Below, piece after piece: positions 15,935-22,864 of a stretch of DNA of 34,994 nt. A model generated the notes under the pieces. That model was given only the letters and a program-made list of their open reading frames with translations, searched no databases and was not told where the DNA came from. The stretch covers positions 1 through 34,994 of the forward strand of contig JAJCZJ010000100.1 of assembly GCA_029262455.1 (NCBI GenBank), in the 5' to 3' direction. How positions within the stretch are numbered: position 1 is the first letter of the stretch; the number at the start of each line of letters is the position of its first letter. This DNA comes from Deltaproteobacteria bacterium. Lineage in GTDB: Bacteria > Desulfobacterota > Binatia > HRBIN30 > CADEER01. Both the position numbers and the translations under genes were made by a program.

Positions 15935-16975
15935 TCAGGGGCTTCCACGTACCGCGCGCGCGTAATGGCTCGATGTCTTGTTGGTAAAAGCCACGGCCCC
16001 GTCGTCGAACTCTACCGTCCACGCGAAGTTGGGATTGGAGGCATAGTCAGACGACGACCAGTAGAGCGGTAGCGGGGCTGTGTTGGTGCAACTGCAGGCT
16101 GGATCTGTGACATCGGTACATCCGGGTCCGCAGCTGGTGCCGTGAAATGCCGAGAAAGTCGACGGGGCGAGTGTGGAATCGTCGTTGATCGAGGCTAGCT
16201 CACTCCGCGTTGCGAGTCTCCAGTCGCAGAACCCCGCAAGGCAGCTCGCTCCGCCTCCCGCTGTATCGTTCAACTGTGCCAGCAGAACAGTGCTGACTTC
16301 CCCGTCGAAGTTGGGCAGTGTGGCGCTCCACGTGTAGCGGTTGTCGACGTCGTGCGGGTTCGGGCAGAGTGCGGCGCTCGTGCAGTCCACAGGGGCTCCG
16401 TCGAAGGCAACCTGCTTCATCCATCGCAACCCGGTTTCGTTGTCGGTGATCGTGCCGTCCGCGTTGTCGTCGAATCGGACGGTCCAGCAGCTGCCTGTAT
16501 CGAAACCGCATCCGCCGGCGCAGGACAACGTGCCGCCGGCGAAGCCCTGCGTAACGCAGGTCTCGCCCGCCAGGTCACTCTGGTCGCAGTCCTCACCGGC
16601 TGCGGCGACACCATCGCCGCAAACCGCGGTGCCAATGCCTGCGATCGTCGCGGCCAGCTCGGTTGCATCGATCGTTGCCTGGCCTTGTACCGCCAGCGCG
16701 TCTCCGGTGACCGGGCATGTGCCCGCTGCCGCGGTCTCGATCTTTCCCCACTTGGAGCTGAACTTGGCGTCGCATTTTGCATAGTCCGCGGGGGTGTTCT
16801 TCTTCACCGCCTTGGCTTCCGCCTTCATGCGGCAGAAAGCGTATTTCCCCGCCTCCTTGAGCTTCTTCGACTCGCACCGCGGCGCGGGATCGAGCCCCCA
16901 GCCCGGCGATAGCGACCCGCTTGCAGCCGCGAAGAATACAACGAGGACCGACACGATCAACTTCCGCTTATGCAT
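15935..16975 (-). CDS. Exported protein with a C-terminal Lcl_C/DUF1566-type domain
   Basis: The ATG at 16975 follows AAGGAGGC at good spacing and begins a clean signal peptide (MHKRKLIVSVLVVFFAAASG). The mature N-terminus is a paired-Cys helical segment (RCESKKLKEAGKYAFC...YAKCDAKFSSKW) common in secreted proteins of this kind of bacterium. A Cys-rich linker follows (AVCGDGVAAAGEDCDQSDL...CVTQGFAGG...CAGGCGFDTGSC). The last 190 residues are DUF1566/Lcl_C-like: GTITDNETGLRWMKQ, DWRLATRSELASI and YWSSSDYASNPNFAWTVEFDDG, ending AVRGSP. In characterised relatives this domain is found on surface and collagen-like adhesins. An extracellular role is likely. It is transcribed from a promoter block shared with the downstream toxin-antitoxin operon. 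Confidence 0.88.
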   Translation of the reverse strand: MHKRKLIVSVLVVFFAAASGSLSPGWGLDPAPRCESKKLKEAGKYAFCRMKAEAKAVKKNTPADYAKCDAKFSSKWGKIETAAAGTCPVTGDALAVQGQATIDATELAATIAGIGTAVCGDGVAAAGEDCDQSDLAGETCVTQGFAGGTLSCAGGCGFDTGSCWTVRFDDNADGTITDNETGLRWMKQVAFDGAPVDCTSAALCPNPHDVDNRYTWSATLPNFDGEVSTVLLAQLNDTAGGGASCLAGFCDWRLATRSELASINDDSTLAPSTFSAFHGTSCGPGCTDVTDPACSCTNTAPLPLYWSSSDYASNPNFAWTVEFDDGAVAFTNKTSSHYARAVRGSP

Positions 16976-16993
16976 GGGTGCCTCCTTGTTCGG

Positions 16994-17048
16994 TTGGTAG
17001 CAAGCCATGATCTCGGGTGCAAGGTTTTCATGAACGAGTTTTCATGAA
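16994..17048 (-). promoter_or_regulatory. Promoter block, copy 1, with two TTCATGAA palindromes
   Basis: On the minus strand TTGCAC (17017-17022) and TACCAA (16994-16999, preceded by TGC as an extended -10) are 17 bases apart. TTCATGAA palindromes at 17027-17034 and 17041-17048 lie just upstream. The stretch 16992-17036 matches 17852-17896 at 39 of 45 positions, with differences clustered in the -35/-10 spacer, which supports its reading as a promoter. It should drive the gene starting at 16975. Confidence 0.55.
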
Positions 17049-17090
17049 CGAGAGCGAAGTGCGCAAGGAGGTTTGGGGTGGGGTGGTGGG

Positions 17091-17165
17091 GGGTGGTGAT
17101 TGGTGATTCGTGATTGGTGACGGGTGATTGGGGGGTGGTGATTAGTGATTCGTGACGGGTGATTG
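17091..17165. repeat. GGTGATT-type heptamer array
   Basis: About ten degenerate 7-base units (GGTGATT, CGTGATT, GGTGACG) lie upstream of promoter copy 1 and run up to the stop codon of the PIN toxin gene. The array resembles short tandemly repeated sequences known in cyanobacteria, but with a different unit. Confidence 0.8.
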
Positions 17166-17167
17166 GG

Positions 17168-17623
17168 CTACCGGCTACGGAGCCGGGTGAAGCCGGCGAT
17201 CTCGAAGTCTTGGTCGAAGCTCACGGTTGTCTTGCAGCGCAAGGCGGTCATCACTGCGAAGCTGATGGCGTCGGTGTAGGTGATCTTTTGGTCGCTCAAC
17301 CGATCTAGCCAATCGAGTGCCCGGCGATGGTGGGCTTCGCCGGCGAACTCGATCGTCAGCAGGGGGCTCGCTTCGATGCGATCGACGACGATGCGCGCGG
17401 CTTCGGGGCCGACTCGGAAGAGAATCAAACGATGCACCTCGGCGACCACGAGATTCGTTGTGACGAGCGGGCGCTTGCTCCCGATCAGTGACCGGAAGAG
17501 GGCGTCGGCCTCGCTGTGGTGTTGATCGCGCGCGCTGATCAACGCGATCCAGGCTCCGCTATCGACGAAGACGACGCTTCTTGCTCGCGGGTCGCTCGTC
17601 GTACCTTGCCTTGCTTTCGGCAA
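17168..17623 (-). CDS. PIN-domain toxin, VapC-like ribonuclease
   Basis: The start is a TTG at 17623, the only suitable codon before the conserved VVFVDSGAWIAL. The product has about 151 residues, and residues 1-16 may be dispensable. The acidic residues expected of a PIN nuclease are present: Asp21 (FVDSGAW), Glu62 (VVAEVHRL), Asp118 (TYTDAISF) and Asp137/Asp139 (SFDQDF). Such toxins cleave RNA, often initiator tRNA, and are neutralised by the cognate antitoxin. The gene overlaps the upstream antitoxin gene by 65 bases, so the two are translated together. It ends in the heptamer array. Confidence 0.88.
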   Translation of the reverse strand: MPKARQGTTSDPRARSVVFVDSGAWIALISARDQHHSEADALFRSLIGSKRPLVTTNLVVAEVHRLILFRVGPEAARIVVDRIEASPLLTIEFAGEAHHRRALDWLDRLSDQKITYTDAISFAVMTALRCKTTVSFDQDFEIAGFTRLRSR

Positions 17624-17846
17624 CGTAGGTCTCCTGCAGATAGCGGTCGAATTGCTCGCTTGTGCCCTCCGGCAATACGTCCTGGACCATGCCGCTTATG
17701 GATAGCAACGGGTCTTCGTCGGCCTCGCGGGTCAACGCGCGGATGGCGGCGCGGACGGCCTGGGACTTCGTCCACCCTCGCTGACGCGACCACTCGTTTA
17801 GTCGCTCTAGGTCATCTTCTTCGAGATATACCTGCAACGGCTTCAT
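17559..17846 (-). CDS. Ribbon-helix-helix antitoxin paired with the PIN toxin
   Basis: The 95-aa product starts MKPLQVYLEEDDLERLNEWSRQRGWTKSQAVRAAIRAL, a ribbon-helix-helix DNA-binding domain: one strand (LQVYL), then two helices with the typical KSQAVRAAI second helix. The C-terminal half, rich in charged residues (EQFDRYLQETYVAESKARYDERPASKKRRLRR), should wrap the toxin. It is upstream of and overlaps the VapC-like gene, the usual order. RHH antitoxins repress their own promoter by binding palindromes; GTTCATGAAC at 17886-17895 is a candidate site. Confidence 0.88.
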   Translation of the reverse strand: MKPLQVYLEEDDLERLNEWSRQRGWTKSQAVRAAIRALTREADEDPLLSISGMVQDVLPEGTSEQFDRYLQETYVAESKARYDERPASKKRRLRR

Positions 17847-17853
17847 GGTTTGG

Positions 17854-17895
17854 TTGGTAGCAAGTCATGATTGTCGGTGCAAGGTGTTCATGAAC
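17854..17895 (-). promoter_or_regulatory. Promoter block, copy 2, with a GTTCATGAAC palindrome
   Basis: TTGCAC (17877-17882) and TACCAA (17854-17859) are separated by 17 bases on the minus strand. The 10-base palindrome GTTCATGAAC (17886-17895) lies directly upstream of the -35. The block ends a few bases before the antitoxin ATG at 17846, so any leader would be very short. Confidence 0.55.
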
Positions 17896-17923
17896 GCGAG
17901 CGAGCGTTTGGGGTGGGTGGTGG

Positions 17924-17975
17924 GTGGTGGGTGGTGATTCGTGATTCGTGATTGGTGACGGGTGATTGGTGATTT
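17924..17975. repeat. GGTGATT-type heptamer array
   Basis: Units of GGTGGTG grade into CGTGATT and GGTGATT, directly upstream of promoter copy 2. It corresponds in position and order to the array at 17091-17165, so promoter and array were probably duplicated together. Confidence 0.8.
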
Positions 17976-18015
17976 CGCCGGTCATGGTGCCTGAGAATCC
18001 TTTTTGTCCGGTTGC

Positions 18016-18122
18016 GCGGCTCGGCGGCGCCTCTCCCTCCCGGTGCGCGGCTCGGCGGCTCGGCGGCGCCTCTCCCTCCCGGTTGGGCGGCTCGCGGCTC
18101 GGCGGCGCCTCTGCCTCCCGGG
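18016..18122. repeat. Three copies of the GC-rich dispersed repeat
   Basis: Copies of GCGGCTCGGCGGCGCCTCT followed by CCCTCCCGG start at about 18016, 18047 and 18087, with a small internal duplication of CGGCT. Gly/Arg- and Pro/Ser-rich frames here are repeat translation, not genes. The same repeat occurs in opposite orientation at 30948-31141. Confidence 0.85.
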
Positions 18123-18199
18123 TGCGGGCGGCGCGATGGCGATTCGGCCGGGGGTTGAGCCTGCCTCTTGTGGATGTAGTATTGGGAAGGTGATGTGAC

Positions 18200-18946
18200 A
18201 TGACTCGCTACGATGCCATCGGCTACGGCTACGCCCGCTCCCGACGGGAGGATCCACGCATTATGCGCGCGATTCTGACTGCCCTCGGTGACGCGAGATC
18301 CGTGCTCAATGTAGGCGCAGGGGCCGGCTCGTACGAGCCAACGGATCGGACCGTAATTGCTGTTGAGCCCAGCGAGGTCATGGCCTCCCAACGTCCGCCG
18401 CACCGCGTGCCGGCAGTGCGGGCGACAGCGGGAGTGCTCCCGCTGCGCGATGATAGCGTCGACGCGGCGATGTCGGTGTTGTCGATTCACCATTGGGAGG
18501 CGGAGCAGCTGTCGGGGCTCGTCGAGATGCGCAGGGTGGCGCGGGGGCCAGTGGTGCTGCTCACCTACGACGCAACGGTCAGCGCCGAGATGTGGTTGAT
18601 GAAACACTACCTCACCGAAGTGGCGGAGCTGGATCTCGAAATCTTCCCGACGATGGGGGCTCTGCGAGGGCAGCTCGGAGGCACGGTCTCAGTCGAGGTG
18701 ATCCCGGTTCACCGAGATACGCCGGATTGGAACTTGGGCTCGTTTTGGGCGCACCCCGAACGGGTGCTAGACGAAGCGGCGCGCAACGCCACCTCTGGTT
18801 TCGCTCGCCAAGAACCGTCAGTGGTGGAGCGGGTGGTGACCGACGTGGAGCGCGATCTCGGTGACGGTAGCTGGCACGAGCGTCACGGCCAACTTCGTGA
18901 GCTCGACGAGCTCGATGTTGGACTTCGCCTCGTGGTGGCGACTTGA
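18200..18946 (+). CDS. Class I SAM-dependent methyltransferase
   Basis: The 248-aa product has the order of motifs of the Methyltransf_11 group. SVLNVGAGAGSYEP (about residues 33-46) is the glycine-rich SAM loop, TVIAVEPSEVMASQR carries the acidic residue for the ribose, RATAGVLPLRDDSVDAAMS is motif II, and VLSIHHWE follows. The N-terminal YDAIGYGYARSRREDPRI is common in small-molecule methyltransferases of this group. The C-terminal half should form the substrate pocket. The substrate is unknown. It stands alone, with repeat DNA upstream and a convergent small gene 17 bases downstream. Confidence 0.9.
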   Translation: MTRYDAIGYGYARSRREDPRIMRAILTALGDARSVLNVGAGAGSYEPTDRTVIAVEPSEVMASQRPPHRVPAVRATAGVLPLRDDSVDAAMSVLSIHHWEAEQLSGLVEMRRVARGPVVLLTYDATVSAEMWLMKHYLTEVAELDLEIFPTMGALRGQLGGTVSVEVIPVHRDTPDWNLGSFWAHPERVLDEAARNATSGFARQEPSVVERVVTDVERDLGDGSWHERHGQLRELDELDVGLRLVVAT

Positions 18947-18963
18947 GGGTTGTGCGTTGGCGA

Positions 18964-19341
18964 TTAGGTGCGGCGGGTCGTGTAGATTCCGAAGCCGGCC
19001 AGGGCGAGTCCTAGTGCGACTAGGGCGCCGGTCGAGGCGATCGGGGCCATGGTTGGCGCTGCGTCCGAGCAACCCGCGACGGCGATGCACTCGCTTTCGC
19101 TGTGGAAAAACACTTCGCAGCCCCGATTGCCGCAGGTATCGCTGCATTCATTGGCCGCTCCCGCTACGCAGAGCGCCCCCGCCGGTGCGCTTTGGGCTGT
19201 CGATGTGGCTTGCTCAGTAGTGCAATTGCAAACGCAGCAGCCATCCATGTCGTCGCCGTCGTCGGCGTAGGAGGGTGCGTGCAGGCAGAACGCGATGAGA
19301 ATGAGAGCGCTTAGGGCGACCGATTTTGCGGACTTGATCAT
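18964..19341 (-). CDS. Small cysteine-rich surface protein with a C-terminal sorting-like anchor
   Basis: The 125-aa product has a signal peptide (SVALSALILIAFCLHAPSYA). A Cys-rich body follows (DGCCVCNC, ALCVAG, NECSDTCGNRGCEVF, SECIAVAGC; about twelve Cys). The tail is PIASTGALVALGLALAGFGIYTTRRT. Proline/small residues, a hydrophobic helix and terminal arginines form the tripartite layout of MYXO-CTERM-type anchors, although the usual Cys at the anchor start is not where that family has it. The Cys pattern could bind metal or form disulfides; no known domain is evident. It converges on the methyltransferase gene. Confidence 0.75.
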   Translation of the reverse strand: MIKSAKSVALSALILIAFCLHAPSYADDGDDMDGCCVCNCTTEQATSTAQSAPAGALCVAGAANECSDTCGNRGCEVFFHSESECIAVAGCSDAAPTMAPIASTGALVALGLALAGFGIYTTRRT

Positions 19342-19376
19342 TGCGGGCGTTTACCAAAATTCTCGGCCGCGCGCTA

Positions 19377-19436
19377 GTGGTGATGGGTGACTGGTGACTG
19401 GTGATTGGTGATTGGTTATTCGTGATTGGTGATTGT
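19377..19436. repeat. GGTGATT-type heptamer array
   Basis: About eight units (GGTGATG, GGTGACT, GGTGATT, GGTTATT, CGTGATT) lie between the start of the small Cys-rich gene and the end of the acyl-CoA dehydrogenase gene. The array abuts the stop codon at 19437. Confidence 0.8.
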
Positions 19437-20573
19437 TTAGAATCCCATCAGGGTTGCGTAGCGGTCGCGGTGGAAGGCTCGGTTTCCCCAGGTGGCTTCT
19501 TGTGCTCGGGCTCGTTTCAGGTAGAGGCCGGCGTCGAACTCGTCGGTCATGCCGATGCCGCCGTGAATTTGGATCAGCTCGTTCGACATGTTGTGTAGGA
19601 ACTCTCCCGCCTTGTACTTGGCGAGGGAGCACATCTGTGGTGTGTCTTCGGCGCCGCTGTCGATGGCTTGTAGCGCTGCTTCGACGCAGGAGCGCGTCAT
19701 CTCCATTTCGGTGAAGAGCCCCGCCGCTCGGTGTCCGAGTGCCTGGAATGAGCCGATGACCTGGCCGAATTGGACGCGGGTCTTGAGGTAGTCGAGGGTC
19801 ATGTCGAACGATTGCGCCGCCGTCCCGAGCATCTCGGCGGCGAGGCCGGCGCGTCCGCGATCGAGCGCGACCTGCAGGATGGCGTTGCCTTGATCGACTG
19901 CGCCGATCAGCGCCGACGAAGGGAGTTCCACTCCGTCGAAAGTGAGTTGGGCGTAACCTCGACTGTCTGCGGTCTTCAGCCGTTGGCGGCCCACTCCTCG
20001 CGCCGTCGCTTCGACGAGGAAGAGAGTGATGCCGGACTCGGCACCGGGCGCGCCGCTGGTGCGCGCCGCCACGATGTAGGCGTCGGCTGCCATGCCTTCG
20101 AGTACATGGTCCTTTTTGCCACTGAGCTTGAAGGTGTCACCACTCTTCTCAGCGACCAGTGCGATGCTGGATGGTGCGTGGCGCGGTCCCTCGTCGATGG
20201 CCAGGGTCACGACCGCTGTCGCATCGGCGATCTTCGGAAGCCATGTCTTCTTTTGCGCTTCGCTTCCGCCGGTGACCAGTGCGGTCGCGGCGGCGAGGCC
20301 GGACGCGAGTAGGGGAGAAGCGGTCAGTTGCCGGCCTAACTCTTCCAGTACGATACCGAGAGTCAGGTGCCCCATGGCGACGCCGCCAAACTCTTCGGGG
20401 ATGACGATGCCGGTCCAACCCATTTCGCCGATGCTCGACCACGTCGGCTGATCGAAGCCGAGCTCGTTGCCGCTGTCGCGCATCTTTCGAAACCGGGCGA
20501 CCGGTGCTGCGTCGCGGGCCCAGGACTGCGCTTGCTCCTTGAGCAGGGATTGTTCTTCACTGAGAGCTGCCAT
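19437..20573 (-). CDS. Acyl-CoA dehydrogenase, second subunit of a pair
   Basis: The 378-aa product has the acyl-CoA dehydrogenase three-domain plan: a helical N-terminus (SEEQSLLKEQAQSWARD...), WTGIVIPEEFGGVAMG, a central beta domain (FKLSGKKDHVLEGMAADAYIV) and a C-terminal helical domain. The C-terminal domain includes RVQFGQVIGSFQALGHRAA, LIQIHGGIGMTDEFDAGLYLKRA and a short tail. The Glu in MTDEFD aligns by eye with the acidic residue after HGGIG in FadE-type enzymes. It begins 42 bases after the stop of a second, divergent acyl-CoA dehydrogenase gene. Such pairs in actinobacteria and some Gram-negatives form heterotetramers acting on bulky CoA thioesters such as sterol side chains. The substrate here is unknown. 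Confidence 0.9.
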   Translation of the reverse strand: MAALSEEQSLLKEQAQSWARDAAPVARFRKMRDSGNELGFDQPTWSSIGEMGWTGIVIPEEFGGVAMGHLTLGIVLEELGRQLTASPLLASGLAAATALVTGGSEAQKKTWLPKIADATAVVTLAIDEGPRHAPSSIALVAEKSGDTFKLSGKKDHVLEGMAADAYIVAARTSGAPGAESGITLFLVEATARGVGRQRLKTADSRGYAQLTFDGVELPSSALIGAVDQGNAILQVALDRGRAGLAAEMLGTAAQSFDMTLDYLKTRVQFGQVIGSFQALGHRAAGLFTEMEMTRSCVEAALQAIDSGAEDTPQMCSLAKYKAGEFLHNMSNELIQIHGGIGMTDEFDAGLYLKRARAQEATWGNRAFHRDRYATLMGF

Positions 20574-20615
20574 TGCTTTGGATTCCTTCTCGACCCTGTC
20601 GGGGTCGGCGCGTGC

Positions 20616-21836
20616 TCAGCCGCGCTGCGTGGTCTCGGGCAGGCCGAGAATGTTCTTGGCGATTATGTTGTTCTGGATCTCGAAAGAACCGCCGTAGATC
20701 GACATGGCTTTTCCAGTCAGCCACATGCGAACCGCGGCCAGTTCCTCTTGGCTGAAGTCTTCGCCTTCCCATCCCAGACCTTTGTGCCCCATGATCTCGA
20801 TGGTCAGCTCAGCGCGCTGCTGCTGGACGCTGGAGGCGGCGTTCTTGAGGATCGAGGCGGCTGCGCTCACCTTGGCGTTGCCGCGCGCCTCGGCGATGAC
20901 CCGTTCAATCGTCAGAGAGTGGGCCTTAGCGTCCATCATGTGTGCGGCCAGTCGCGAACGCAGATCGCTGTCGGCGAGGCGACCGTCGGAGTCGACGCCG
21001 ATGTACTCCTTGGCGACGTTCTTGAGCGACTTGCGCTTGCCGCCGCCCATCCCGGTCATGGCTCCGGTCTGGCTCTGCCTCTCGTGCTGCAGCAGTCGCT
21101 TGCCAACCGTCCATCCGTCGTTGAGCTCGCCGAGCATGTCGTTCTTCTCGGCGCGCGCGCCGTTGAAGAAGGTCTCACAAAAAGGCGAGGCGCCACCGAT
21201 CAACTCGATCGGTCGGGTTTCGATACCGGGCTGATTCATGTCGAGGATCAAGAAGCTGATGCCGGCGCGTTTTGGGGCGTCGAAATCGGTTCGAACCAGT
21301 ACCCCGATCCACTGCGCGTGATCGGCGCCAGAGGTCCACGTCTTCTGCCCGTTCACGACCCAGTGGTCGCCGTTGAGCTCGGCCTTCATGCTCAACGAGG
21401 CGAGGTCGGATCCGGCGTTCGGCTCGGAGTAGCCGAGCGCCCAGAAAACCTCACCGCGACAGATCGGCGGGATATGACGGCGCTTCTGATCCTCGGTGCC
21501 GTACTCGAGGATGGTCGGACCAACCATGGTGATGCCCATACCGGCAGTCAGGATCAGCGGATTGAAGGCGCCGACGCGATCGAGCTCCTGATTGAGAGCG
21601 AGCGCCTGATGCTGCGACAGGCCGCCACCGCCGTACTCGGCAGGCCAGGTGGGTGTCGCCCAACCCTTGGCGCCCAGGCGCTTACCCCAGGCGAGGATCT
21701 CACTGTGCTCCGGGCCGATGGTTTCAGCTCCGGCAATGACCGCGCCTCGTCCCTTTAATGACGGCGGGAAATTCTCGGCGAGCCAGGCCCGTACTTCAGT
21801 ACGGAACTCTTCGATCTCGGGTTGTGCGTCAGCCAT
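20616..21836 (-). CDS. Acyl-CoA dehydrogenase, first subunit of a pair
   Basis: The ATG at 21836 (MADAQPEIEEFRTEVRAWL) is the likely start; a start 11 codons upstream adds residues unlike the family. The 406-aa product shows ACAD motifs in order: WPAEYGGGGLSQHQALAL, WALGYSEPNAGSDLASL (FAD/substrate binding), HWVVNGQKTWTSGADHAQW, a helical C-terminal domain and IYGGSFEIQNNIIAKNILGLP near the end. That ending is typical of FadE proteins that work with a second subunit. It is followed after 42 bases by the partner gene, so the two should be one operon and one alpha2beta2 enzyme that oxidises an acyl-CoA at C2-C3. Confidence 0.92.
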   Translation of the reverse strand: MADAQPEIEEFRTEVRAWLAENFPPSLKGRGAVIAGAETIGPEHSEILAWGKRLGAKGWATPTWPAEYGGGGLSQHQALALNQELDRVGAFNPLILTAGMGITMVGPTILEYGTEDQKRRHIPPICRGEVFWALGYSEPNAGSDLASLSMKAELNGDHWVVNGQKTWTSGADHAQWIGVLVRTDFDAPKRAGISFLILDMNQPGIETRPIELIGGASPFCETFFNGARAEKNDMLGELNDGWTVGKRLLQHERQSQTGAMTGMGGGKRKSLKNVAKEYIGVDSDGRLADSDLRSRLAAHMMDAKAHSLTIERVIAEARGNAKVSAAASILKNAASSVQQQRAELTIEIMGHKGLGWEGEDFSQEELAAVRMWLTGKAMSIYGGSFEIQNNIIAKNILGLPETTQRG

Positions 21837-21950
21837 TTCGGGTGTCCTCGATTCTCGACATATTCCCAACCCTTAACAGATGAAGGCGAGGAGCTGGAAC
21901 CTTGTGATTGAAAGAAGCGTGAGGGCGGAGGCTGAGAGTGTTGCTCCTCC

Positions 21951-22103
21951 TGTGCCTATGCCTTTGCCTTACGGAGAGCCCGAATTTCGTAAGGGCGGCG
22001 CGTCACGGAGGGTTTGGAAAAAGAAAGGCTAAGGCAGGGGCAAAGGCTGAGGCTGAGGTTGTTTGACAAAAGAAGGGCAAAGGCTGAGGCTGAGGTTGTT
22101 TGA
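21951..22103. repeat. TGCCTN hexamers and a 37-bp-period direct repeat
   Basis: A TGCCTN run at 21951-21970 is followed by a tract in which the 29-base segment at 22038-22066, built on GGCAAAGGCTGAGGCTGAGG, recurs exactly at 22075-22103. The second copy reaches into the promoter of the toxin-antitoxin pair and supplies part of its -35 region. No gene is seen between 21870 and 22134. Confidence 0.75.
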
Positions 22104-22127
22104 AAATACCGCCTGAGGCGGTATAAA
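22099..22127 (+). promoter_or_regulatory. Toxin-antitoxin promoter with an operator palindrome in the spacer
   Basis: TTTGAA (22099-22104) and TATAAA (22122-22127) are 17 bases apart, a strong sigma70-like pair. The spacer contains a 19-bp palindrome, ATACCGCCTGAGGCGGTAT (22106-22124), with 9-base arms. The ATG of the antitoxin starts 7 bases after the -10, so the message is probably leaderless. Antitoxin bound at the palindrome would block RNA polymerase, the standard autoregulation of such operons. Confidence 0.75.
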
Positions 22128-22134
22128 TTGCGGT

Positions 22135-22365
22135 ATGCGGATCAAGACATCGATTACGTTGGCACCGCAGACGATTGCGGCGCTCGAGGAGATGAAGAAC
22201 GACGGGCTGAGCCGCTCGCGGATCATCGAGGTCGCTGTGGCGGACCTTCTGGTGCGTCACCGCAGGCGAAAGCGAGATGCCTCTGATCGGGAGATTCTCG
22301 ACCGTAGGGCTAAGGTTCTCAATCGGGAAGTTGAGGACGTCCTCGGCTTTCAAACGGATCTGTGA
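22135..22365 (+). CDS. Ribbon-helix-helix antitoxin of a MazF-like pair
   Basis: The 76-aa product opens [42 protein letters not shown], a ribbon-helix-helix domain: one beta strand with alternating residues, then two helices. The remainder is charged and probably unfolded until bound to toxin. There is no ribosome binding site, consistent with a leaderless mRNA. The stop overlaps the toxin start (GTGA at 22362-22365), coupling translation of the pair. Confidence 0.88.
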   Translation: MRIKTSITLAPQTIAALEEMKNDGLSRSRIIEVAVADLLVRHRRRKRDASDREILDRRAKVLNREVEDVLGFQTDL

Positions 22366-22688
22366 ACCGCGGCGAGTTGTACCGTGTTCGGCGGCCGGGG
22401 CAGGGCGATCCGAAAAAGTATCGCGTCTTTGTCGTGGTAAGCCGCCAAACGTTGATTGACTCGCGCCTCTCGACAGTTATTTGCGCGCCGGTCTACTCGC
22501 GCCGGGAAGGGCTGTCCACCGAGGTCGCGGTCGGTGTGCGAGAAGGACTGAAACGAGATTCGAGTATTCTTTGCGACGCGCTCGTCTCGCTGCCGAAGTC
22601 GATGCTGAGCGACTTCATCGGTGCGCTGGATGATACGAAGTTGGCAGAGTTGGAGCGTGCGCTGGCGATTGCTGTGGCCGTTGAATGA
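22362..22688 (+). CDS. MazF/PemK-family toxin, endoribonuclease
   Basis: The GTG at 22362 overlaps the antitoxin stop by four bases. The 108-aa product has the MazF/PemK core: [27 protein letters not shown] (strand-loop-strand with the RPVVV-like motif), [33 protein letters not shown] (the conserved L.....DQ.R..DK.RL region in variant form) and a final helix. MazF toxins cleave mRNA at short sequence motifs. The length is normal and no damage is seen, so the pair is probably functional. A 176-base gap to the next gene shows no further frame. Confidence 0.9.
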   Translation: MNRGELYRVRRPGQGDPKKYRVFVVVSRQTLIDSRLSTVICAPVYSRREGLSTEVAVGVREGLKRDSSILCDALVSLPKSMLSDFIGALDDTKLAELERALAIAVAVE

Positions 22689-22864
22689 CTCGTTCGAATC
22701 TGAGGCGCAGGGACGCGACGCTCTGCGGCGTTGACGCAAGTGTGGCGCAGTGCCTACGGTGATGGCGAGCTTTGCGGGAACCAGGGGGCCCAGTTCGCTA
22801 TGGAATTATTCGTTGTCGGCGGTGCAACGATCCTTGCCGCTGTTGCGGTGGGAGAGACTGAGTC

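Noticed and set aside
20367-21758. 463-codon plus-strand open frame
   Set aside because: It is antisense to the acyl-CoA dehydrogenase pair, whose motifs are unmistakable on the minus strand. Long shadows are expected at this GC content.
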